This document shows positions 32,649 to 39,577 of a stretch of DNA of 50,754 nucleotides, piece after piece. The translations under genes were made by a program, and so were the position numbers. Source of the stretch: Oscillospiraceae bacterium (GTDB taxonomy: Bacteria; Bacillota; Clostridia; Oscillospirales; CAG-272); contig SVSQ01000003.1 of the NCBI GenBank assembly GCA_015064245.1, positions 1 to 50,754 on the forward strand. The letters run 5' to 3'. The first letter of the stretch is position 1; every line of letters starts with the position of its first letter. Below the pieces are notes generated by a model. It worked only from the letters and a program-made list of their open reading frames with translations, made no database searches and was not told where the DNA came from.

Positions 32649-33293
32649 TTACATTCCGAGGATCTTTTCGGGGATGCTTACGGCTTCGCTTTTCGCCTTG
32701 GCGAGGTCGTCCTCGGAGATGCCGAGAACGCCGCAGAGATATTTAACTACCGCGCCGCCCATGACCTTTACTCCCTCGGGGGTGTTGAAATGAGTCATAT
32801 CGCTTCGGCAGGCGTCGGGAATGTCCTTCGTTACGGCGTAAAGATCGTTGATCAACGTACCGCTTCCCTCAAGAACGGAACGCGCGATGGCGTTGTATTC
32901 CTCGATGTCGCTGTTGCGGCGCTTGAAATCCCCCTTGTAGCCCTCTTCATTTACGGCGGTCGAGGTGGCGAAAATGATCTTTGCGTTGGGGTACATCATT
33001 TTAAGACGCTTGTTGATCCTTTCGATGAAGCTTTCGTAAGCGGATTTCGGTGTGAGGGGATCGTCTCCGAATATTCTGATAACGTCCCAAAGTCCCGCGT
33101 TCCAATGAACAGCGTCCACCTCTGCGGGCCACGCGCCCTTGGCTTTCCATTCGTGGGCGAAACGCAGGGTGTACTCCGCAAATCTGCAGTTTTCCGTTGG
33201 CGAATAGACCTCTGCCACGCCCTCAAAGGCTTCCTTTACGTATTTTTCATAACCGAGACGGATGGAATCTCCGATAAGCACTATCTTTTTCAT
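32649..33293 (-). CDS. SGNH/GDSL-family hydrolase
   Basis: A 214-residue cytosolic-looking esterase of the SGNH superfamily. Block I is VLIGDSIRLGY (Ser at about residue 10), block III is WNAGLWDV with the Asn, and block V is DMTHFNTPEG with the Asp-x-x-His pair. The substrate is likely a carbohydrate acetyl ester, but this is not proven. It lies 19 bp after the GH28-like gene on the same strand, so the pair is probably an operon for trimming an acetylated polysaccharide fragment such as pectin. AAAGGA precedes the ATG. Confidence 0.88.
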   Translation of the reverse strand: MKKIVLIGDSIRLGYEKYVKEAFEGVAEVYSPTENCRFAEYTLRFAHEWKAKGAWPAEVDAVHWNAGLWDVIRIFGDDPLTPKSAYESFIERINKRLKMMYPNAKIIFATSTAVNEEGYKGDFKRRNSDIEEYNAIARSVLEGSGTLINDLYAVTKDIPDACRSDMTHFNTPEGVKVMGGAVVKYLCGVLGISEDDLAKAKSEAVSIPEKILGM

Positions 33294-33312
33294 AACACAA
33301 ATTATCCTTTCG

Positions 33313-34386
33313 TTATTCAGTTATTCTTCTGTCGTCGAGCAGCATCTGCGCGCCGTCGAACGCCTCGATGCCGTACATCACGAGGTTGTCCATCTCACCC
33401 GCAAGCGAGATAACGTGTGTTCCTCTGCCGCGAACGTTCCGTATAGTTATGTTGTAGGTCTCGTCCTTCGTCGCGTGGCGGGTGCCGTAGATACGGTTGT
33501 CTCCGACGCGGACGGCGTATATTCCGCGGTCCATACGCTCGCATTCCGCAGAGGTGTCATACACCCCGTCGATGAGAATGTCGTGGAGCTTTATGTCGCC
33601 TTGATTCAGCAGTCTTACGTTCGTGCAGTACGCCGCGGTACGCACGTTTCGTACCGTTACGTTGAAGATATCGCAAGGCAGACCGTCAACCCCGAAGGTC
33701 TTCTCCAGATTTCCGTTCAGCGCGGTGAGAGCGACGGAATCGTCCTCGGTGAAGCCCGTGATATTTTCAATGACTATGTCGTGACAGCCTTGGCGCAGGT
33801 CAACTCCGTCGGAGTTCTTGACCAGCACGTCGTTGTAAGCCGCGCGCTTTAACCCGTGATAGACGTTTCCTTGCGGATCGACGGCGGTGTCGTTTGAGCA
33901 GAAATGCACGTTCCCGACGTAGCCGTTTGAGCAGTAAACAAAGTTCAGCGCCCACCATCTCTGGTTTATGCAGGATATATCCGAGACCTTAAAGCCTTCA
34001 ACGTTGGTGAAGAGCAGAAGATTGTTCTTCCAGATGGGCGGACGTCCGTCCTTCAACTGATTTCTTTCGGAAAGACCGTTGTATTTTCCGCCGTCCAGTA
34101 CAGCCGCGCCGCGTCCTATGATACTGATATTACGGTCGGTGCCCGCGGGAGTTTTGCCTATATCCGAGCCGTGATTTTCGTTTACGAACATATTACAGAA
34201 GCTATCGTCAGCCATTCTGAGCTCGCAGTTTTCAAGAATGAGAGTGAAGTTTGAGGGAAGACGTATCTCTCGATCGATCTCCCACGCCCCGCTTATGACA
34301 GCCGTACGGCTCCCATCGTCGATCGCAGAGCTGATCATTGACGTAATGTATCCGCTTCCGTTTTTCTGATATTTTTTCTCAGACAT
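33313..34386 (-). CDS. GH28-like right-handed beta-helix glycosidase
   Basis: A 357-residue parallel beta-helix protein of the polygalacturonase (GH28) type. Diagnostic segments are NSDGVDLRQGCHDIVIENIT (NxDG motif with an acid) and TEDDSVAL (paired Asp); repeated N/D-rich turns such as NITIRNVRGRG mark helix rungs. GH28 enzymes hydrolyse galacturonan or rhamnogalacturonan links. The downstream catalytic Gly-His of classical enzymes was not identified, so activity is uncertain. There is no signal peptide, which fits processing of imported oligosaccharides. The ATG at 34386 has AGGA at 9 nt; a TTG-initiated extension to 34410 lacks a site. Confidence 0.78.
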   Translation of the reverse strand: MSEKKYQKNGSGYITSMISSAIDDGSRTAVISGAWEIDREIRLPSNFTLILENCELRMADDSFCNMFVNENHGSDIGKTPAGTDRNISIIGRGAAVLDGGKYNGLSERNQLKDGRPPIWKNNLLLFTNVEGFKVSDISCINQRWWALNFVYCSNGYVGNVHFCSNDTAVDPQGNVYHGLKRAAYNDVLVKNSDGVDLRQGCHDIVIENITGFTEDDSVALTALNGNLEKTFGVDGLPCDIFNVTVRNVRTAAYCTNVRLLNQGDIKLHDILIDGVYDTSAECERMDRGIYAVRVGDNRIYGTRHATKDETYNITIRNVRGRGTHVISLAGEMDNLVMYGIEAFDGAQMLLDDRRITE

Positions 34387-34427
34387 TTTCACGATTCCTT
34401 TCTTACGCAAAATATCGGCTTGTGTGT

Positions 34428-34456
34428 ATTATAACACAGATCCGCGGATTTTTCAA
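34428..34456 (-). promoter_or_regulatory. Sigma-A promoter of the GH28-like/SGNH operon
   Basis: On the minus strand TTGAAA (34456-34451), 17 bp, TATAAT (34433-34428). Confidence 0.82.
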
Positions 34457-34517
34457 GTCTTTTGTGAATAAGGGCGCAAGATAAAGTCGTTTTTCTTCCG
34501 ATGCGCGGCAAGCGGGA

Positions 34518-35522
34518 TCATCGGCTTTTTCTTTTACAGATCCTGAAAATGCCGATGCCGATAAAAATAACGCTGATCAGCAAAAGCGATATCAGGCATA
34601 TCATGTAGATATTTCCTTCCAAATACTGCTGCCAATCGTTAAAGTTCACTTGATATGAGCTCCCGTTCTCGCCGAACAGTATATCCACCGCGTATTCCGA
34701 GAAATAATAGATCACCGTGCTCAAAGCGATGCAAATACCGGTTTTTATAAAAGCATCGAAGCGAAGGGCGGAGATGACGGCGCAAAGGATCACGGGAGTG
34801 AAGGCGTAGCAGGTGATCAGCAACGATGAGCCGAGCATAAAGGAATGTCGGGCGCTGATATTCAACAGCAGCAAAACGGTCAGAATACAGCTTGCAGTAA
34901 AGGAGATCACAAACTTAAAGCGGGATATGCGGGTTTCAGACAGTAAGAGGGGAACAAACAAAAGATCGTAACCTATCAAAATGCCGATGCAGGCAGTCAA
35001 GAACCAAGATAAGTCACCGGTATATACCGCGCAGGCGAACAAGAGCAAACAGATGGAGAGGTACGTTGAAATGCAAAAAGCAAGCAGTCTCTTCGATCTG
35101 AAAAAATAGGTCACCGTGGGCACGAACGTGTAGGCGCAGATAAGCGCGGTCAATACGATAAAGAACCAGGACAGAGTTCGGCTCACGGCGAGATTGCAGA
35201 CAAAACAGGTCAGGAGCGCGACGGCGTAGGATACGGTCGGTATCCAAAACCACGCTCCGCGGATCGCGCGGAACTTCCGCGCTTCGCCCTTGATCTTCCT
35301 TGAATCCGTATCGGTCGAGGCGGTGATGAGTTCGTGTTCGCTGATATCAAGGACACGGCAAATATCGGAGATCATGGTAATGTCGGGATAGGAGACACCC
35401 CGCTCCCACTTGCTTACCGCGCCCTCGGTAACGAACAGCATTTCCGCCAGGTCCTTTTGAGAATAGTTTTTTTCGGTTCGTTTGTTTTTTATGAACGAAC
35501 CGAATGTTTTTTTATCAGTCAT
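34518..35522 (-). CDS. XRE-family HTH regulator with membrane domain
   Basis: A 334-residue protein. Residues about 5-65 form a Cro/C1-type helix-turn-helix (IKNKRTEKNYSQKDLAEMLF, then EGAVSKWERGVSYPDI). After a short charged linker come about eight hydrophobic helices to the C-terminus, ending ICKRKSR. Such fusions are thought to be membrane-tethered repressors, but the signal and targets are unknown. The start at 35522 has AAAGGAACGGTC upstream, the leader pattern seen at other genes. Its own strong promoter lies about 75 bp upstream. No linked transporter or kinase is adjacent. Confidence 0.85.
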   Translation of the reverse strand: MTDKKTFGSFIKNKRTEKNYSQKDLAEMLFVTEGAVSKWERGVSYPDITMISDICRVLDISEHELITASTDTDSRKIKGEARKFRAIRGAWFWIPTVSYAVALLTCFVCNLAVSRTLSWFFIVLTALICAYTFVPTVTYFFRSKRLLAFCISTYLSICLLLFACAVYTGDLSWFLTACIGILIGYDLLFVPLLLSETRISRFKFVISFTASCILTVLLLLNISARHSFMLGSSLLITCYAFTPVILCAVISALRFDAFIKTGICIALSTVIYYFSEYAVDILFGENGSSYQVNFNDWQQYLEGNIYMICLISLLLISVIFIGIGIFRICKRKSR

Positions 35523-35595
35523 ATTTGCGACCGTTCCTTTCTTACAGAAAAAGGCGTGTTTGAAAGCTTGTTTTAAAGCTTGACCGCTCGATGTT

Positions 35596-35624
35596 ATTAT
35601 ACGGCAAGCAAGGCGGATTGTCAA
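35596..35624 (-). promoter_or_regulatory. Sigma-A promoter of the XRE gene
   Basis: On the minus strand TTGACA (35624-35619), 17 bp, TATAAT (35601-35596). The span 35625-35835 shows no gene. Confidence 0.9.
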
Positions 35625-35835
35625 TGGACTGTTAAGCCACCCCGCATTTTTTCGATATATCTGATCGGAATTCGGGTTTGTGGGTTAGATGATTTCCCCC
35701 GTCAAAGGCTGATCTGACCGAAAGAGCGCAAACGGATCGCAATACTGTTTTACGAGTACAAATCAATAACAATCTTTTCATAGTCGCATCTCGCTTTTGG
35801 TTACATTATAGCATGAATTTTATTATTTGTAAAGA

Positions 35836-35969
35836 GTGATGTATCGGCTACGCCGAAGTGATGTTATGGCTTCGCCATAGTGATATATTGCTCCTTCGTC
35901 GCAAAGTGATGTGATGTGTTCCTTACTCACGCGCGAAGCGCGCATCACGTTCCGCGTAAGCGGAACACT
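35836..35969. repeat. Array of mini-hairpins separated by GTGATGT
   Basis: Consecutive short palindromes are TCGGCTACGCCGA, TATGGCTTCGCCATA, TTGC...GCAA, GCGCGAAGCGCGC and TTCCGCGTAAGCGGAA. Most are divided by GTGATGT-like spacers. Stem sequences differ, while spacer and 4-nt loops (TACG, TTCG, GAAG, GTAA) recur. Confidence 0.85.
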
Positions 35970-35974
35970 TAGTT

Positions 35975-36015
35975 AAAAAAGCCTAATTTGTCTGGTAGAC
36001 AAATTAGGCTTTTTT
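35975..36015. terminator. Terminator-like hairpin with TTTGTC/GACAAA core, left copy
   Basis: A run, GCCTAATTTGTC, loop TGGTA, GACAAATTAGGC, T run. The core TTTGTC-(T)GGTA-GACAAA recurs in the hairpin at 37345-37385 with different outer arms. Confidence 0.88.
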
Positions 36016-36113
36016 GTTGCCTTAAACGAGCGAAAAGGTGTCTGAACAAGGGTAATTGCGAACAAAAGGTGTCCGGATTTTATTTTTCTGCATCGCGAAA
36101 AATTGGTATTTGT

Positions 36114-36773
36114 TTAAATCGTTTCGGAAATCCATTTCTTCGCCCAAGAAAACAATGTTTCGGACATCGAATTGAAATCTACCGTTCCGCCATTTTTCAA
36201 GATCAAAAAGGTGTCAACGATAATCCTTTCATGATTCGAAACAACATCTCGTAATTCACTTTGATGTTTTACATATTGGCCGATTTGCTTAAAAGCGATA
36301 GCCTGAACAACAAAAGACGCGGATTTATACAATCCTTTCAAAATATCCTCGCTCTTTTCGTGCACCATATTGTGAACGCATCCGTGATAAATATTGCAAG
36401 CACCGATTTTGATTGCTCTGTTAACGGCGGTTTCATCAACAACTTTAACCACCTCATCAAGGCTTCCCTTGATTGGTGTAGTATCGTGGCAAAATTGAAA
36501 AAGATCGGAAGGCTCCCAATCAAGAAGCTCATTCTTTCCTGAAACAAAACCGCAAATCAGTTCTCTGTTGGGAAGGGTATCTAACATTGTATTGTATTTT
36601 TGAATGTCAGTGACGGACAGTTGATTGAGTATAACGACAACATCAATATCGCTTGTTTCGGTTGCTTCACCGCGACCGTAGCTGCCCTGTAATCCCACAA
36701 ACCATACGCGCTCTCCGAAAGTATCGTTTAAGATATTAAGAAATCTATTTATCCAGTCGTTAATATCAATCAT
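36114..36773 (-). CDS. Nucleotidyltransferase-domain protein (MNT-like)
   Basis: A 219-residue protein of the polymerase-beta-type nucleotidyltransferase superfamily. GLQGSYGRGEATETSDIDVV is the GS...DxD active-site motif (about 27-46). A C-terminal helical region (about 120-219) resembles the HEPN/kanamycin-transferase helical bundle. Members adenylylate partners, drugs or RNA; the role here is unknown. The ATG at 36773 overlaps the stop of the four-helix-bundle gene as ATGA, so translation is coupled. An in-frame start at 36833 would lie inside that gene. Base composition is more AT-rich than in the neighbours, a sign of transfer. A toxin-antitoxin-like or defence pair is possible but not shown. 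Confidence 0.82.
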   Translation of the reverse strand: MIDINDWINRFLNILNDTFGERVWFVGLQGSYGRGEATETSDIDVVVILNQLSVTDIQKYNTMLDTLPNRELICGFVSGKNELLDWEPSDLFQFCHDTTPIKGSLDEVVKVVDETAVNRAIKIGACNIYHGCVHNMVHEKSEDILKGLYKSASFVVQAIAFKQIGQYVKHQSELRDVVSNHERIIVDTFLILKNGGTVDFNSMSETLFSWAKKWISETI

Positions 36774-37123
36774 TTGGTGTTCTCCTTTGCTGTTTTGCAA
36801 GATGCAATCAGCATAACTCGCAACGAAGTACATTTGGAGGATAGCGTTTTGAATGTCTGCTCATCGATATATTTTGTGCGATAAAGCAATTCAAGCCAAT
36901 ACCCCGTTTCGCTTGCTTCTTTGAGTGCAATTTCAAATTTTGATATAAAATCCTTAGTACCTTGTGCGTATTGCGCTTCGTGAATATTCGCACCAATCGA
37001 GGTGCCACTTCTGCCAATTTGATTCGCGATAATCGTTTCGTGATTTGCCTTTAAATATTTAACGAGGTTTATGATGTCAACAGAAAAGTCCATTGATAAT
37101 TCTACAAGTTTGTTTTCTTTCAT
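36770..37123 (-). CDS. Four-helix-bundle protein (S23/TIGR02436 type)
   Basis: A 117-residue all-helical protein of the family first seen in 23S rRNA intervening sequences. Typical features are LSMDFSVDIINLVKYLK, the central QIGRSGTSIGANIHEA, and a following helix KFEIALKEASETGYWLELL. The biochemical function of the family is not established; it forms pentameric helical bundles. It is first in a two-gene operon with the nucleotidyltransferase, under a consensus promoter and a strong AGGAGGTG site, so it may be made in excess. The family often appears beside mobile or accessory genes. Confidence 0.87.
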   Translation of the reverse strand: MKENKLVELSMDFSVDIINLVKYLKANHETIIANQIGRSGTSIGANIHEAQYAQGTKDFISKFEIALKEASETGYWLELLYRTKYIDEQTFKTLSSKCTSLRVMLIASCKTAKENTK

Positions 37124-37144
37124 GGCGCACCTCCTGTTGTCGTT

Positions 37145-37173
37145 ATTATATCACAATTTTGGTTGTTTGTCAA
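37145..37173 (-). promoter_or_regulatory. Sigma-A promoter of the four-helix/MNT operon
   Basis: On the minus strand TTGACA (37173-37168), 17 bp, TATAAT (37150-37145). Confidence 0.9.
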
Positions 37174-37344
37174 ATGATGCATCGTCTGCGGCGATATGAT
37201 GTTTTTCGCTACGCTCAAAATGATGTTGCTCGTTTCACTCGCAATGATGCGATGTTTGCCTCATGTGCCCGCAGGCACACATCATTCGCGTCAGCGTTCA
37301 TCATTAGGCGAAGCCGTCATCATTTGCCGAAGGCAAACATCATT
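37174..37344. repeat. Second mini-hairpin array separated by ATGATGT-like spacers
   Basis: Short palindromes such as GTGCCCGCAGGCAC, GGCGAAGCC, TTTGCCGAAGGCAAA, TCGCTACGCTC and CTCGTTTCACTCG are separated by ATGATG or CATCAT. Both orientations of the spacer occur. It resembles the array at 35836-35969 on the other side of the cassette. Confidence 0.83.
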
Positions 37345-37385
37345 CAAAAAACGCACCTTTGTCGGTAGACAAAAGTGCGTTTTTT
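37345..37385 (-). terminator. Terminator of the tRNA-Thr/tRNA-Tyr transcript, right copy of the TTTGTC core
   Basis: ACGCACCTTTGTC, loop GGTA, GACAAAAGTGCGT, with A and T runs outside (one mismatch). On the minus strand it follows tRNA-Tyr within 3 nt. Its apical core matches 35975-36015. Confidence 0.88.
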
Positions 37386-37387
37386 GT

Positions 37388-37472
37388 TGGTGGGAGCGGG
37401 TGGATTCGGACCACCGAAGTCAGTGACAACAGATTTACAGTCTGCCCCCTTTGGCCGCTCGGGAACGCTCCC
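37388..37472 (-). tRNA. tRNA-Tyr (anticodon GTA)
   Basis: Acceptor arms GGGAGCG and CGCTCCC, a long variable arm as in class II tRNAs, anticodon arm CAGAC-TGTAAAT-CTG with anticodon GTA, and an encoded CCA. It is 85 nt. Confidence 0.96.
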
Positions 37473-37475
37473 GTA

Positions 37476-37550
37476 TGGAGCTGGTGATCGGAGTCGAACC
37501 AACAACCTGCTGATTACAAATCAGCTGCTCTGCCATTGAGCCACACCAGC
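37476..37550 (-). tRNA. tRNA-Thr (anticodon TGT)
   Basis: Acceptor arms GCTGGTG and CACCAGC, anticodon arm GCTGA-TTTGTAA-TCAGC with anticodon TGT, T arm with GGTTCGACTCC, and an encoded CCA. It is 3 nt upstream of tRNA-Tyr on the same transcript. Confidence 0.97.
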
Positions 37551-37573
37551 ATCGTATTCAATTGACGAGTGAT

Positions 37574-37602
37574 ATTATAACATATTTTTTTTCGTTTGTC
37601 AA
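37574..37602 (-). promoter_or_regulatory. Sigma-A promoter of the tRNA-Thr/tRNA-Tyr operon
   Basis: On the minus strand TTGACA (37602-37597), 17 bp, TATAAT (37579-37574). Confidence 0.9.
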
Positions 37603-37695
37603 TAGGTTTTTGAAAAATAATTTTAGTTTTTTGTTTTTTGTTCAAAAGGGGCGTTTTTTTGCGTACGGATTTACTCGCGCGAGACGTGAAAATGA

Positions 37696-37724
37696 TTGAC
37701 ATACGCTTCGCGGTGTGATATAAT
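37696..37724 (+). promoter_or_regulatory. Sigma-A promoter of the TPR gene
   Basis: TTGACA (37696-37701), 17 bp, TATAAT (37719-37724), about 65 nt before the start codon. Confidence 0.9.
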
Positions 37725-37796
37725 GCTCTCAGAAGCATTTTTATCGGATTGCAAAATCAAAATGCGGTTCGGCTCAAGAAAGGAACGGTCATAATA

Positions 37797-38630
37797 ATGA
37801 AGACAATAAAGATACTCAGAGCAGTAGTGATCTTATTGCTTGCGGTCGTGGTAGGTCTGTACGTTTACGAGGTCGCGGCGCTCAAAAAGGATCCTACGGA
37901 AAATCTTATGCGGATCGCGATAATAATCGCGGGACTGGTCATAACCTTGATCCGTCTCAGAGTCTCCCGTCCCCGCAGGTCGCTGGATTATTACGAGGCG
38001 CAATATCAGAAGGTGCTCAGAAACGCCTTTGCCGACTCGGTATTCGACCGCAAGAAGCTTCTTTGCGCAGTCCGTCTTTATAATGAAGATAACTTCCGCA
38101 AGGCCGCGAAGTATCTGGTCCAGCTTCAGCCGAAATGCCGTCAGCCCGACGATTATTACGCCGTCGGTATGTTCCTTGCGCTGATATATACCGATCTCAG
38201 TCTTTACGATCAGGCTGTGATGATGTATCACCATCTGATCGGTATGAACCTTGTCTCCACCACCCTTTACGGCAATCTGGGTTACGTCTATTCGATGATG
38301 GGCGATGACGAAAAGACTCTTAGCTGTTACTCCGCGGCTCTTGATCTGGACCCCAAAAACGCTTACGCTCAGCACAATATCGCCAACTTCTATTTCGATA
38401 AGCGCGATTTCGAGAACGCCATCGAAAACGCAAAGAAGGCTTTGGAGCTTGACAGCAAGCTTCGTCCCGCCGCGACGCTTCTCGCGATAATCTATTCTCT
38501 GGAGGAAAACAAGGAGGAGGCGGAAAGATATTTCCACCTTGCCATCACCTGCGGCGAAAAGCCCGATCATCTGAGAGCGGTTATAGAGGAGTACCGAAAG
38601 GGCGCGGCAGAGGCGGAAGAGGAAGAGTAA
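37797..38630 (+). CDS. Membrane-anchored TPR-repeat protein
   Basis: A 277-residue protein with two N-terminal hydrophobic helices (about 6-28 and 40-53) and a cytosolic helical domain. At least three TPR-like units are readable: ALIYTDLSLYDQAVMMYHHL, LGYVYSMMGDDEKTLSCYSA with LDLDPKNAYA, and FDKRDFENAIENAKKALELD. It ends in an acidic tail. TPRs scaffold protein contacts; no partner is evident. The ATG at 37797 has AAAGGAACGGTCAT upstream, one of the clearest examples of the recurring leader pattern. It is 42 bp ahead of the next membrane protein, with which it probably forms an operon. Confidence 0.82.
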   Translation: MKTIKILRAVVILLLAVVVGLYVYEVAALKKDPTENLMRIAIIIAGLVITLIRLRVSRPRRSLDYYEAQYQKVLRNAFADSVFDRKKLLCAVRLYNEDNFRKAAKYLVQLQPKCRQPDDYYAVGMFLALIYTDLSLYDQAVMMYHHLIGMNLVSTTLYGNLGYVYSMMGDDEKTLSCYSAALDLDPKNAYAQHNIANFYFDKRDFENAIENAKKALELDSKLRPAATLLAIIYSLEENKEEAERYFHLAITCGEKPDHLRAVIEEYRKGAAEAEEEE

Positions 38631-38672
38631 AGGTAAAAGGCGAGTTCCCGCAAGAAAGGATTTGTTATACAC

Positions 38673-39182
38673 ATGATATTTCAACCAAAAAAAGACGCGA
38701 GAAAAGCGTCGGTGACCACAGTTTTGCTATTTGCCGCGGGCGGAACGATGTACTTTACGGGTGAGTTCGTTTCGGGCTTCCGTATGTTCTTTCAGTTCTC
38801 GGCGCTGGCGCTGATAGCTCTTGGAATATATCTTATGTCCCGTTATCTGCTGACGGATCACAGATACGTCATTTCCGACATTGAGCGCAGAGGGGACGAG
38901 GTCGCGTTTTCAGTGGTAAGGGTGACGGGTAACCGCGAAAACGTCATGGCGAGCTTTGATTTTGCCGATATCTACGCCTTTGAGCAGATTGGTCTGAAAG
39001 AGTTCGAGACGAAGCACGGAAGGGTGAATAAGGTCTATAACTACTGTCAGAATTACCGTCCTGAGGCGCCTTACCGTATGGGTATAAGCTTTAACGGAAT
39101 GAAGATCGTTTTGGTCATAGAGGCGGACGAGGCTTTGGCGCAGGAGATCAGGGCAAGGCTGACGGAGGATACTGACGTTTGA
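38673..39182 (+). CDS. Small membrane protein of unknown function
   Basis: A 169-residue protein with a basic N-terminus, two hydrophobic helices (about 15-30 and 37-55), and a ~110-residue soluble domain of alternating strands (YVISDIERRGDEVAFSVVRV and so on) that looks like a PH-like or other small beta domain. I do not recognise it. AAAGGA lies 12 nt before the ATG. It follows the TPR gene and is followed by a terminator, so the two probably form a complete operon. Confidence 0.65.
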   Translation: MIFQPKKDARKASVTTVLLFAAGGTMYFTGEFVSGFRMFFQFSALALIALGIYLMSRYLLTDHRYVISDIERRGDEVAFSVVRVTGNRENVMASFDFADIYAFEQIGLKEFETKHGRVNKVYNYCQNYRPEAPYRMGISFNGMKIVLVIEADEALAQEIRARLTEDTDV

Positions 39183-39205
39183 TCATATTTAATTTTAACG
39201 TATTG

Positions 39206-39234
39206 AAGGGCGACCGATGGTCGTCCTTATTTTA
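39206..39234 (+). terminator. Terminator after the TPR/membrane protein operon
   Basis: AAGGGCGACC and GGTCGTCCTT pair with one G-U around GAT and are followed by ATTTTA. The core resembles the GGGCGACC palindromes near 43011 and 50318. Confidence 0.75.
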
Positions 39235-39356
39235 GGTGCGCTGTGAGTTTAGGGCGAACATATACGAGCGCACCCACTCGAAGTTTTCTTTTCGACAATG
39301 TCGAAACTTTTTCCTACGGAAAAAGACCGAAATCTTCGCAGACATTTGGTGTAGAT
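39235..39356 (+). repeat. Family-1 A-B structured repeat with tail
   Basis: Hairpin A arms are GGTGCGCT (39235-39242) and AGCGCACC (39267-39274), with GCGAACAT in the loop. Junction B has outer arms at 39279-39288 and 39329-39338 (one mismatch) and inner stems TTTCGAC/GTCGAAA and CTTTTTCC/GGAAAAAG. The tail CATTTGGTGTAGA matches the one after copy 1. The remaining AT-rich 39357-39577 should hold the ftsK promoter, which is not clear. Confidence 0.78.
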
Positions 39357-39577
39357 TTATGTTCCCGAAATCCGAGCACACCTATAAATTGTAAAACAAC
39401 CGTTTAATGCAACATAGGTATATAACCTATATAATAAAATATTTAATAAATAATACTTGTAATTTAATAATATTTGTGTTATCATAGTAATTGTGATAAT
39501 ATTCGAAAAATCGATTTCGATATATGCGGTCATGAGTTTAAACGACAAACGAACAGTAAAAGAAAGGGACGGAGGAA

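Noticed and set aside
36774..36833. Earlier start of the nucleotidyltransferase gene
   Set aside because: It lies inside the four-helix gene, while the ATGA overlap at 36770-36773 gives a standard coupled start.
35836..37344. Possible CRISPR arrays
   Set aside because: Constant parts are only 5-8 bp, the variable parts are self-complementary, and no cas genes are present. No true CRISPR array was seen anywhere in the window.
35630..37415. tRNA-derived attachment-site duplication around the four-helix/MNT cassette
   Set aside because: I looked for a copy of the tRNA-Tyr 3-prime end near 35630-35830 and found only a weak CCACCC match. No integrase is present.
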